Shown here: in pieces, positions 23,238-30,789 of the stretch
Numbering within the stretch: the stretch's first letter is position 1
Layout: every line of letters starts with the position of its first letter
Source: Candidatus Rokuibacteriota bacterium
GTDB lineage: Bacteria; Methylomirabilota; Methylomirabilia; Rokubacteriales; CSP1-6
Assembly (NCBI GenBank): GCA_003220535.1
Contig: QHSU01000093.1
Location: 1-49,494 of the forward strand
DNA length: 49,494 bases
Direction of reading: 5' to 3'
Translations under genes and position numbers: made by a program
Notes under the pieces: generated by a model
What the model was told of the DNA's origin: nothing
Seen by the model: the letters and a program-made list of their open reading frames with translations, nothing else
The model's database searches: none

Positions 23238-26200
23238 ATGAAGTGTCTCCGGTGCCAGGCCGAGAATCCCCCCGGAACAAGATTCTGCGGCCAGTGCGCG
23301 GCCCCGTTCGCCTCCGTCTGCCCGTCGTGCGGGGCGAGCAACCCTCCCGACAACAAGTTCTGCGGCCAGTGTGCGGCCCCGTTCGACCGGTCCGCTCCGA
23401 CGCGCTTCGCCGCGCCCGAGTCCTACACTCCGAAGCACCTCGCCGAAAAGATCCTGACGTCCAGGACTGCGCTCGAAGGCGAGCGCAAGCAGCTGACCGT
23501 CCTGTTCGCCGATCTCAAGGGTTCCATGGAGCTCCTCGCCGACCGCGATCCCGAAGAGGCGCGAAGGATCCTCGACCCGATCCTCGAACAGATGATGGAG
23601 GCGGTGCACTACTACGAGGGTACCGTCAATCAGGTGATGGGCGACGGAATCATGGCGCTCTTCGGCGCGCCTCTCGCCCACGAAGATCACGCCGTGCGGG
23701 CCTGCTACGCGGCGCTGCGGATGCAAGAGTCCGTCAAGCGGTACGGCGAGAGTGTGCGTCGTCAGGAAGGCGTCCTCCCCCAGATTCGCGTGGGTCTGAA
23801 CTCCGGCGAAGTCGTCGTCCGCTCCATCGGGAGCGACCTGCACATCGACTACACGGCCGTCGGAGAGCCGACGCATCGGGCGGCTCGGGTCGAGCAAGCC
23901 GCGAGACCAGGGTCGGTGCTGATCACCGCGGCCACGTTGCAGCTGGCGGAGGGCTACGTGCAGGCCATGTCGCTCGGCCCGGTGAACGTGAAGGGCCTCG
24001 GGAAGCCGGTCGAGGTCTACGAGCTGACCGGAGCCGGGACGGCGCGCTCCCGCTTGGTGCTGGCTGGCCGCGGTCTGACGACGTTCGTGGGTCGGGCCGG
24101 CGAGATCGAGCGGCTCGACGCGGCGCTCGCGCAGAGCCGCGCCGGACGCGGCGAGGTCGTGGCGATCGTCGGTGAGCCGGGAGTGGGGAAGTCCCGCCTC
24201 CTCTGGGAGTTCATGCACTCGCATCGCATGGAGAGCTGCCGGATCCTCGAGGCCGCATCGGCCTCCTACGGCAAGGCGACGAGCTACCTGCCGGTGATCG
24301 AGTTGCTCAGCGCGTACTTGCAGATCGAGGGATGGGACGACAAGCGGAAGGTCCGCGAGAAGGTGATCGGGAAGCTCCTGTCACTGGACCGGGCGCTGGA
24401 GCCGTCGCTCCCAGCGCTCCTGGCTCTGCTCGAGGTTCCGCTCGAAGACGACGAATGGGAGCGACTGGAACCCGCGGAACGTCGGCAGCGGACGCTCGAC
24501 GGCGTGAAGCATCTCCTGCTCAGAGAGAGTCACGTGCAGCCGCTCGTGATCGCTTTCGAGGATCTCCACTGGATCGACTCCGAGACCCAGGCCGTGCTGG
24601 ACAGCCTCGTCGAGAGCCTGCCGGCGGCTCGTGTTCTGCTTCTCGTCACGTACCGACCCGAGTACCAGCATGGGTGGGGCAGCAAGACGTACTACACGCA
24701 GCTCCGCATGGATCCCCTGCCGGCGACGAGTGCGACGGAGCTTCTCCGGGTGCTGCTCGGTGCCGATCCCTCGCTCAACGGGCTCAGGCGCCTGTTGATC
24801 GAAAGGACGGAAGGGAACCCGTTCTTCCTCGAGGAGAGTGTACGAACCCTCGTGGAGACGAAGGCGCTCGCCGGCGCGCCCGGCGCATATCGCCTCGCCG
24901 AGCCCATCCACCGCATCCAGGTCCCGGCCAGCGTTCACGCGGTTCTGGCCGCGCGCATCGACCGGCTGCCCGTCGAGGAGAAGCGTCTGCTCCAGGCGGC
25001 CGCGGTCATCGGCCACGACGTACCGTTCGCGCTGCTTCAGGCGGTTGCCGAGCAGAATGAAACCGACCTGCGGCGTGGCCTCGCCCGCCTCCAGGCCGCC
25101 GAGTTCCTCTACGAGACGAGCCTCTTTCCCGACCTCCAGTACAGCTTCAAGCACGCCCTCACGCACGAGGTGACCTACGGCACCCTTCTGCAGCAGCGAC
25201 GCCGTGAGTTGCACGCGCGCATCGTCGAGGTGATCGAGCGGCTCTATGCCGACCGGCTCTCCCAGCACGTCGAGCGACTCGCCTACCACGCCCGCAGAGG
25301 GGAAGTGTGGGACAAGGCGGTCACGTACCTCCGCGAGGTCGGTATGCGAGCGGCGATGCGCTCGGCATATGGCGAGTCCCTCACCTCCTTCGAGGAGGCG
25401 CTTCGCGCCCTCGGGCGCCTGCCCGAGAGTCACGACGCCAGGGCCCAGGCTATCGATCTCCGGCTCGACACGCGGGTTGTCCTCGCTCCGTTAGGCCAGT
25501 ACGACCGCATCCTGGAGTACATGCGGGAAGCTGAAATCCTGGCGCGGGAGCTCGGCGATCGACGCCGGCTGGGGCTCGTCCTGGCCGACATGGGCGCGCG
25601 GCTCCGCAACGTGGGCGAGCATCGGCGCGCCCTCGAGGCGAGTCGACAGGCTCTCGACATTGCGGGAGAGCTCGGAGATCTCGGTCTCCAGATCGAAGCC
25701 AAGTACCGACTGGCTCAAGCGCTGTTTGCGGTGGGCGACCTCAGGCAGGCCACGTCGATCTTCCTGGAAACCGCCCAAGCTTTCGCTGATCAGGGCGATC
25801 CGCTCGAGCTCCCCGCACGAGATCCTGCTCTCTATCCAGGAGCGCTGCCCAGCTTCTTCAAGGCGTGGCCGCACGCATGGCTTGGGCTCCTGTTCTCCCA
25901 TCTCGGGCAGTTCCGCGAGGCACTCGAGCACGCAGAACGGGCGATCCAGATCGCCGAGCGGACGAATCACCCGCACACCGTGATCGAGTCACACGGCGCA
26001 CTCGGAGGCGTGAGCCTCGAGCGGGGCGACCTGGACACGGCGCAGCGCGTGTTCGAGCGCGGGGTCGCCCTGCTTCGAGCAGGCAGTGTCGGCGATGCGA
26101 ATCTGCTGTCGGGCCTGGGTTACGCGTACGCGCTCTCCGGGCGCCTGCCCGAGGCCCTGCCCCTCCTCGAAGAGGCCGTCCGGAGCGAAATGTCAATCAG

Positions 26201-26621
26201 CGCGATGGGCCTGGGTCTTGCCGTCCGCCTGAGCCGTCTGGCCGAAGCGTATCTGCGGGCCGGCCGCGCCGACGAGGCTCTGAGACGCGCCCGAAGCGCG
26301 GTCGAGCTGTCGAGGAAGCACCAGGAACGCGCGAACGAGGCCATTGCGCTCAGAGTCCTCGCCGAGGCCACGGCGCTCGGCGACTCTGGCGACGCAATCA
26401 GTGCCGGAAGACACTATACGGACAGCCTCGCGCTGGCCGAGCAGCTCGGCATGCGCCCGCTCGTTGCGCATTGTCACCTGGGCCTCGGTAAGCTCCACCG
26501 TCGCATGGGTAAGCGGCAGCAGGCGGAGGAGCACCTGACGCGAGCACTGACGCTGTACCGCGAGATGGATATGCGGTTCTGGCCGGAGCAGGCCGAGGCA
26601 GAGATGCGAGAGCTAGGATGA
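23238..26621 (+). CDS. Zinc-ribbon / class III adenylate cyclase / AAA-type ATPase / TPR regulator
   Basis: An 1127-residue multidomain protein. Residues 1-50 hold zinc-ribbon modules (CLRCQAENPPGTRFCGQC, then VCPSCGASNPPDNKFCGQC). Residues ~75-265 are a class III cyclase: metal aspartates in LFADLKGSMEL and VMGDGIMALFG, and TAVGEPTHRAARVE, where the transition-state Asn of canonical VGDTVNLAAR is His and the Arg is kept. Then an ATPase domain with FVGRAGEIERL, Walker A GEPGVGKS (~312-319) and Walker B LVIAFEDLHWID (~436), and TPR-like helices from ~640 to the end. GGAGG lies before the ATG. These proteins are thought to couple ligand or partner sensing to cAMP output; whether it cyclises ATP is not certain. 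Confidence 0.92.
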   Translation: MKCLRCQAENPPGTRFCGQCAAPFASVCPSCGASNPPDNKFCGQCAAPFDRSAPTRFAAPESYTPKHLAEKILTSRTALEGERKQLTVLFADLKGSMELLADRDPEEARRILDPILEQMMEAVHYYEGTVNQVMGDGIMALFGAPLAHEDHAVRACYAALRMQESVKRYGESVRRQEGVLPQIRVGLNSGEVVVRSIGSDLHIDYTAVGEPTHRAARVEQAARPGSVLITAATLQLAEGYVQAMSLGPVNVKGLGKPVEVYELTGAGTARSRLVLAGRGLTTFVGRAGEIERLDAALAQSRAGRGEVVAIVGEPGVGKSRLLWEFMHSHRMESCRILEAASASYGKATSYLPVIELLSAYLQIEGWDDKRKVREKVIGKLLSLDRALEPSLPALLALLEVPLEDDEWERLEPAERRQRTLDGVKHLLLRESHVQPLVIAFEDLHWIDSETQAVLDSLVESLPAARVLLLVTYRPEYQHGWGSKTYYTQLRMDPLPATSATELLRVLLGADPSLNGLRRLLIERTEGNPFFLEESVRTLVETKALAGAPGAYRLAEPIHRIQVPASVHAVLAARIDRLPVEEKRLLQAAAVIGHDVPFALLQAVAEQNETDLRRGLARLQAAEFLYETSLFPDLQYSFKHALTHEVTYGTLLQQRRRELHARIVEVIERLYADRLSQHVERLAYHARRGEVWDKAVTYLREVGMRAAMRSAYGESLTSFEEALRALGRLPESHDARAQAIDLRLDTRVVLAPLGQYDRILEYMREAEILARELGDRRRLGLVLADMGARLRNVGEHRRALEASRQALDIAGELGDLGLQIEAKYRLAQALFAVGDLRQATSIFLETAQAFADQGDPLELPARDPALYPGALPSFFKAWPHAWLGLLFSHLGQFREALEHAERAIQIAERTNHPHTVIESHGALGGVSLERGDLDTAQRVFERGVALLRAGSVGDANLLSGLGYAYALSGRLPEALPLLEEAVRSEMSISAMGLGLAVRLSRLAEAYLRAGRADEALRRARSAVELSRKHQERANEAIALRVLAEATALGDSGDAISAGRHYTDSLALAEQLGMRPLVAHCHLGLGKLHRRMGKRQQAEEHLTRALTLYREMDMRFWPEQAEAEMRELG

Positions 26622-26729
26622 TGCGCCGGTCAACCTGCGAACCGCTCAGTAACGAAGGGGGCGATCACATGTCGTCCCCTCACGTCGCCCGGCGCCTTTC
26701 GTTGCGCTCGGCCTGCGCGTTGATCTCGA

Positions 26730-27413
26730 CTACGTGCGGCGGCGCGCTCTCCACGCAACGGCGCCCGCCAGCCCACTGAGGCCGGAGCCAAGCAGGAGAG
26801 CCGTGGAAGGCTCGGGCACGCCGCCGGGAGTACCGGCCGTGCCGACGGTGAACGCGTAGAAGTTCTCGAACGTGTTGGTCCAGGAGATCGAGCTGAACGT
26901 TCCGGTGAACTGGACGACGCCGTTGCCCTCGGCCCCAGAGACCACATTGCCCACGACGGAGAGCGCGACACCACCGAACTGAGAGTTTGGTCCGCCGGCC
27001 TCGAAGGTCGGCGTCAGATTGAAGGTGAACGATGCGCCGAGGCCCGGAGCTCCCAGGCTCCAGATTGCGAAGACCGGGTTCACGATCGGCGAGTCGAAGG
27101 TGATCGTGTCGGTGCCCGCGAAGCTCCCATTGAGGCGGATGTCATCGGCGACAGTACTCGGCGAGGTCGTCACCGTGCCCCCAATGAACGAGGTGTTCGG
27201 GGCCCAGATGTTGCTCATCCCGTTCGTCACGGCCGCGTCGAGCTCGCCACTATATCTCACAGCCACGCCATTCAGCGTTCCGGTCGCCGATCCCGGGGCG
27301 CCGACCGAGGCACTGGTCCAGTCCGTCCACACCGTGATCGCATAGGCTGGGACCGCCGCAAAGGCGATCCCGGCAATGGCGGCGGCCGTCAGAGCGAAAA
27401 GTCTTCTCATCAT
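26730..27413 (-). CDS. PEP-CTERM domain protein
   Basis: A 227-residue exported protein: Sec signal peptide (RRLFALTAAAIAGIAFAAVP, ending AYA), a beta-rich body resembling PEP-CTERM 'choice-of-anchor'-type domains (TVTTSPSTVADDIRLNG, TDTITFDSPIVNPVFAIWSL) and the sorting tag VPEPSTALLLGSGLSGLAGA followed by a WRARRR basic tail. It should be handled by an exosortase and be surface-bound or secreted. The start at 27413 has AGGAGG at 27420-27425 on the minus strand with a 6-base spacer. Its sigma-54 promoter and upstream dyad match those of the CHRD/PEP-CTERM gene in sequence and spacing, so the two belong to one regulon. Confidence 0.9.
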   Translation of the reverse strand: MMRRLFALTAAAIAGIAFAAVPAYAITVWTDWTSASVGAPGSATGTLNGVAVRYSGELDAAVTNGMSNIWAPNTSFIGGTVTTSPSTVADDIRLNGSFAGTDTITFDSPIVNPVFAIWSLGAPGLGASFTFNLTPTFEAGGPNSQFGGVALSVVGNVVSGAEGNGVVQFTGTFSSISWTNTFENFYAFTVGTAGTPGGVPEPSTALLLGSGLSGLAGAVAWRARRRT

Positions 27414-27440
27414 CTTCGACCTCCTGTGCACGGTAAGGCA

Positions 27441-27455
27441 GCAATCAGGATGCCA
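27441..27455 (-). promoter_or_regulatory. Sigma-54 (-24/-12) promoter of the second PEP-CTERM gene
   Basis: The minus strand reads TGGCATCCTGATTGC, a good RpoN promoter, with ACTTTCCGGA ending two bases upstream exactly as at 4345-4359. Transcription would begin near 27430, only a few bases before the ribosome-binding site at 27420-27425, giving a very short leader. Confidence 0.85.
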
Positions 27456-27514
27456 TTTCCGGAAAGTTAATGTTGGTCACAAGCTGCACGACGCCGCCTG
27501 GAGATCAGCACTGA

Positions 27515-27535
27515 AACTGTAAAGCTCGGTTAACA
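27515..27535 (-). promoter_or_regulatory. Candidate enhancer-binding-protein site
   Basis: On the minus strand TGTTAAC...CTTTACAGTT, an imperfect dyad 59 bases upstream of the -24 element. It agrees with the 4419-4439 element at 15 of 21 positions and at identical distance, which supports a shared activator site (PrsR-like by analogy). Confidence 0.65.
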
Positions 27536-27599
27536 GGGGCTGCCCGCCGCGCCCCGTTCGGGGAGTCGCGTGGGCACGACAGGCGCCGCTCGAGACGTC

Positions 27600-28277
27600 T
27601 CATTCGTCGATCTTCAGCACGTAGCCGGCCCCGCGTACCGTGTGGAGGAGTCGTCGCTCGTGGTCGCACTCGATCTTCCGTCGCAGATAACCGACGTACA
27701 CGTCGATGACGTTGCTCTCGGAGTCGAACGCCAGTCCCCACACGTGCTGGGCGATCATTGGCCGCGTGAGGACCCGGCCGACGTTGCGAAGGAAATACTC
27801 CAGGAGCGCGTATTGCCTCGATGTCAGCTCGATTCGCCGCTCGCCCCGCGTCACCCGCCGGGTGGCGGGATCGACGGCGAGGTCGTCGACTCGGAGGACC
27901 GGCGCCCGCTGCGCGTCCCGCCGCCGCAGCAAGGCGCGCACTCGGGCCAGAAATTCTTCGAAGGCGAACGGCTTGGTCAGATAGTCGTCGGCGCCCAGGT
28001 CGAGCCCAGCGACCTTGTCGATCACGCTGTCGCGAGCGGTGAGCATGAGCACTGGCACCGAGACGTTGCGGCCCCGCAGGGTCTTCAACACCCCGAACCC
28101 GTCCTGGCCCGGCAACATGACGTCGAGGATGATCAGGTCGTAGGTGGGCTCGGCGCGGACAAAGTCGAGCGCCTCGGATCCGTCCTTGGCGACCTCCACC
28201 GCATGGCCCTCCTCGCACAGGCCCTGACGGATGAAACCCGCGACCTTGCGATCGTCCTCCACTACCAGGATTCGCAT
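27600..28277 (-). CDS. OmpR/PhoB-family response regulator
   Basis: A 225-residue two-domain regulator: receiver domain 1-~118 (acidic pocket VVEDD, phosphoacceptor Asp in LIILDVMLPGQDG, Thr in MLTARD, Lys in YLTKPF) and a winged-helix DNA-binding domain (LTSRQYALLEYFLRNVGRVL, NVIDVYVGYLRRKI, VRGAGYVL). The ATG at 28277 is chosen because GGAGG precedes it; the 28313 frame start would add an unrelated leader. No histidine kinase is adjacent, so it is an orphan here. It is an OmpR-type regulator, not a sigma-54 activator, so it is not the direct regulator of the PEP-CTERM promoter downstream. Confidence 0.94.
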   Translation of the reverse strand: MRILVVEDDRKVAGFIRQGLCEEGHAVEVAKDGSEALDFVRAEPTYDLIILDVMLPGQDGFGVLKTLRGRNVSVPVLMLTARDSVIDKVAGLDLGADDYLTKPFAFEEFLARVRALLRRRDAQRAPVLRVDDLAVDPATRRVTRGERRIELTSRQYALLEYFLRNVGRVLTRPMIAQHVWGLAFDSESNVIDVYVGYLRRKIECDHERRLLHTVRGAGYVLKIDE

Positions 28278-28407
28278 GGTGTGCCTCCGAATCGCCGTCC
28301 CCGGCTCCGCCACGATCCTGAGACGATTCTCATCCGCGTCTCATGCACTCGTCATGAAGTGTCCTCATCATCGAGGCGACGGACGCGAATCCTGATCGTC
28401 GAAAGGA

Positions 28408-29265
28408 ATGCTCATGTGGCTCGACCATTACTCGTCGGCATGCCGGGAGTGCCCCGATCTGGTGGCCGTCTACGAAGCCAGCGACGGCCGCCTCGCTCTG
28501 CTGCTCCGCCAGACGCTGGTGCCGCTGCCCGAGGAGTCTCCTGCCTTCCGCCGGGCGACCAGGAGCGCCGCCCGCATCATCGTCGACAAGCTCCGAGCGG
28601 CCGGCTTCCGGCGCGGCTTCATCGTGCTGCAGTGGCACCCGCTCGGCCCGGGGGCCGACATCATGCGGACCTGGCCATGCCGCTACGAGGCCGACCCGGC
28701 ACGCCGCGCGCAGCTCACCGCTGTCGCCGAACGCTATGCGGCGGACGAGTGCTTTCTCGCCAGCCGCGTCCAGCTGGAGCGAGGGGCCAAACCTAAGGCC
28801 GCCACCGCCCCGCCGCCCTTCGCGCTCTCGGGCGAGCTTCACGAGCTTCAGTCGTGGTACGACGCCATGGCGCCGTCCTGGCTCAGCGTCGAGCCCCTGT
28901 TGCGGCGGGCGCTCGTCCTGAGGGCACACCGGTGGACAGCCGAACACATCCTGATCGCGGCAGCCGAAGGCCGAGCCCCGACTCTCGAGAGGGGAGACGG
29001 GCTCGCCGGACTCGAGAGCGCGCTCATGGGACTCGCCCCGCCGGACGATGAGACCTTCTGGCGCCCGTGGATCCGCCTCGTCGTCAACGACCTCGAGCGC
29101 GCCTTGCGCCGGCCGATCGGGGACTGGAACCAGGCCTGGGCACGGTGGCTACTCCTCATTCCCTATAGCGTTCCGATGCCACGCGAGCGGCTGGCTCCGG
29201 CCTGGCCCCTGGTACCTCACCTGGCCGTCGGCGACCGCGCGCTGAGAAGAGCGCCGCATGGCTGA
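28408..29265 (+). CDS. Hypothetical protein
   Basis: A 285-residue soluble protein with no recognised family, divergent from the response regulator gene; AAGGA precedes the ATG (an ATG two codons later is equally possible). It is rich in Trp, Arg and Leu: CRECPDLVAVYEASDGRLAL near the N-terminus, RAAGFRRGFIVLQWHPLGPG, and a helical C-terminal half (LRRALVLRAHRWTAEHILIA, WIRLVVNDLERALRR). No signal peptide or membrane segment. A Pro/Ala linker near residue 130 suggests two domains. Shared intergenic space hints that the regulator may control it. Confidence 0.7.
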   Translation: MLMWLDHYSSACRECPDLVAVYEASDGRLALLLRQTLVPLPEESPAFRRATRSAARIIVDKLRAAGFRRGFIVLQWHPLGPGADIMRTWPCRYEADPARRAQLTAVAERYAADECFLASRVQLERGAKPKAATAPPPFALSGELHELQSWYDAMAPSWLSVEPLLRRALVLRAHRWTAEHILIAAAEGRAPTLERGDGLAGLESALMGLAPPDDETFWRPWIRLVVNDLERALRRPIGDWNQAWARWLLLIPYSVPMPRERLAPAWPLVPHLAVGDRALRRAPHG

Positions 29266-29322
29266 CTCGTCTCCTTCGACGTCGTGGTCGACGAAGTCGA
29301 TTGAGTCGCGGGAGCGGGGCGC

Positions 29323-30789
29323 TCACTCGCGCGTGACCTCGCGATCCGTCGGCAGCTTCCCCGTGGACCAGCTACCACCCAGCGCCTTGATCAGGAGCAC
29401 GCTGGCGGTGAGCTGCCGACCGGCGATGCCGACCGCCGCCTGCTGGTTGGTGAGCGCGGCCGTCTGTGCCACCACGACGTTCAGATAGCTCACGGTCCCC
29501 GCGCGGTACTGGTTCGTGATCAGGGCGAGCGAGCGCTCGGCGGCCTTCACGGCTTCATCCTGCACGCGGGCCTCCTCCTCGAGGATGCGGAGCGCGGCCA
29601 GGTTGTCCTCCACGTCCTGGAACGCTCCCAGCACGGCCTCACGGTAGGTCGCGACGCTCCCGTCATACACCGCGCGGGCCTGGGCGGTCTGGGCGCTCCG
29701 CAGGCCACCGTCGAACACCGTCTGGGTGATCGAGGGTCCGACCGACCAGAAGCGGCTGGGCCAGATCAGCCACTTCGCGATGCTCCCGCTCTGGAAGCCG
29801 GCCGAGGCGCTGAGCGTGACGGTCGGAAAGAATGCGGCGACCGCGACGCCGATCTGGGCGTTGGCGGCGGCCACGCGGCGCTCGGCGGCGGCAATGTCGG
29901 GCCGTCGCTCGAGCAGCTCGGATGGCACGCCGACCGGGATGGCCGGCGGCCCCGTCGCGAGCGGCGCGGCGGCGATCGAGAACGTCGCGGGCGGTCGGCC
30001 GATGAGGACGGCGATCGCGTGATCGAGCTGCGCGCGCTGGACGCCGACGTCGATCGCCTGGGCCTGCGTCGCCTTCAGCTGTGTCTCGGCCTGGGCGACG
30101 TCGGCCGCCGACGCCACACCGCCCGCGTATCGGTTGTGCGTGAGCTGGAGTGACGTCAGGTAGGCCGCCGCGGCCGCGTCCAGCAGCTGGCGCTGGGCAT
30201 CGAGCGTGCGGAGCTGGAAGTAGTCCTGCGCCAGCTCGCTCTGGAAGAGCAGCCGGGTCGCTTCGAGATCTCCGGCGCTCGCCTGCGCGCTCGCCCGGTT
30301 CGCCTCGACGTTGCGCCGGATGCGGCCCCAGATGTCGGCCTCCCACGATACGTCGATGGGCAGGATGAAGTCGTTCGACGCGCTCGGCGATCCGCCTCTG
30401 GACGTCCCGCCCGTCGTGGCCAACGTCGCCGATGGCCGGGAACGGGAGTAGCCGACCCCGATGGTGGCCGTTGGAAAATACTGCGAGCGCGCGACGAGGA
30501 CGAGGGCTCGAGCTTGCCGGAACTGCGCCTCGGCCACCATCAGCTTCTGGTTCGAGACGCTGACCTGCGCCGCTAGCTCGTTCAGCTGCGGGTCGCCGAA
30601 GGCCTCCCACCAGGCACCGCGCAGAGCCGCGTCGCTCGGCTGCGCGACTTTCCAGCCGGAACCCTCCAGCTCCTTGTAGGCGGGCGGCGCCATCACCTCG
30701 GGCCGCACGTAGCTCGGGCCGACGGTGCAGCCGGCGGCGACCACCGCGGCGGCGACGAGCACGGCGAACGCGGGGCGACCGCGGGTCAT
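29323..30789 (-). CDS. Outer-membrane efflux lipoprotein (NodT/OprM type)
   Basis: A 488-residue outer-membrane factor for a tripartite pump. The N-terminus (FAVLVAAAVVAAGCTVGPSY) has a lipobox with Cys21 and the conserved CTVGP start. Two OEP repeats follow, with family marks such as WWEAFGDPQLNELAAQV, VSWEADIWGRIRRNVEA, LLERRPDIAAAERRVAAANA and AYLNV-like SYLNVVVAQTAALTNQQAAV. The ATG at 30789 overlaps the MdtC-like stop (ATGA), so it is the last gene of the seven-gene operon. It supplies the exit duct for the MdtABC-like pump; E. coli MdtABC instead uses the unlinked TolC. Confidence 0.95.
   Translation of the reverse strand: MTRGRPAFAVLVAAAVVAAGCTVGPSYVRPEVMAPPAYKELEGSGWKVAQPSDAALRGAWWEAFGDPQLNELAAQVSVSNQKLMVAEAQFRQARALVLVARSQYFPTATIGVGYSRSRPSATLATTGGTSRGGSPSASNDFILPIDVSWEADIWGRIRRNVEANRASAQASAGDLEATRLLFQSELAQDYFQLRTLDAQRQLLDAAAAAYLTSLQLTHNRYAGGVASAADVAQAETQLKATQAQAIDVGVQRAQLDHAIAVLIGRPPATFSIAAAPLATGPPAIPVGVPSELLERRPDIAAAERRVAAANAQIGVAVAAFFPTVTLSASAGFQSGSIAKWLIWPSRFWSVGPSITQTVFDGGLRSAQTAQARAVYDGSVATYREAVLGAFQDVEDNLAALRILEEEARVQDEAVKAAERSLALITNQYRAGTVSYLNVVVAQTAALTNQQAAVGIAGRQLTASVLLIKALGGSWSTGKLPTDREVTRE

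Noticed and set aside
27600..28277. Response regulator as the activator of the adjacent PEP-CTERM sigma-54 promoter
   Set aside because: It has an OmpR-type winged helix and no AAA+ sigma-54-interaction domain.
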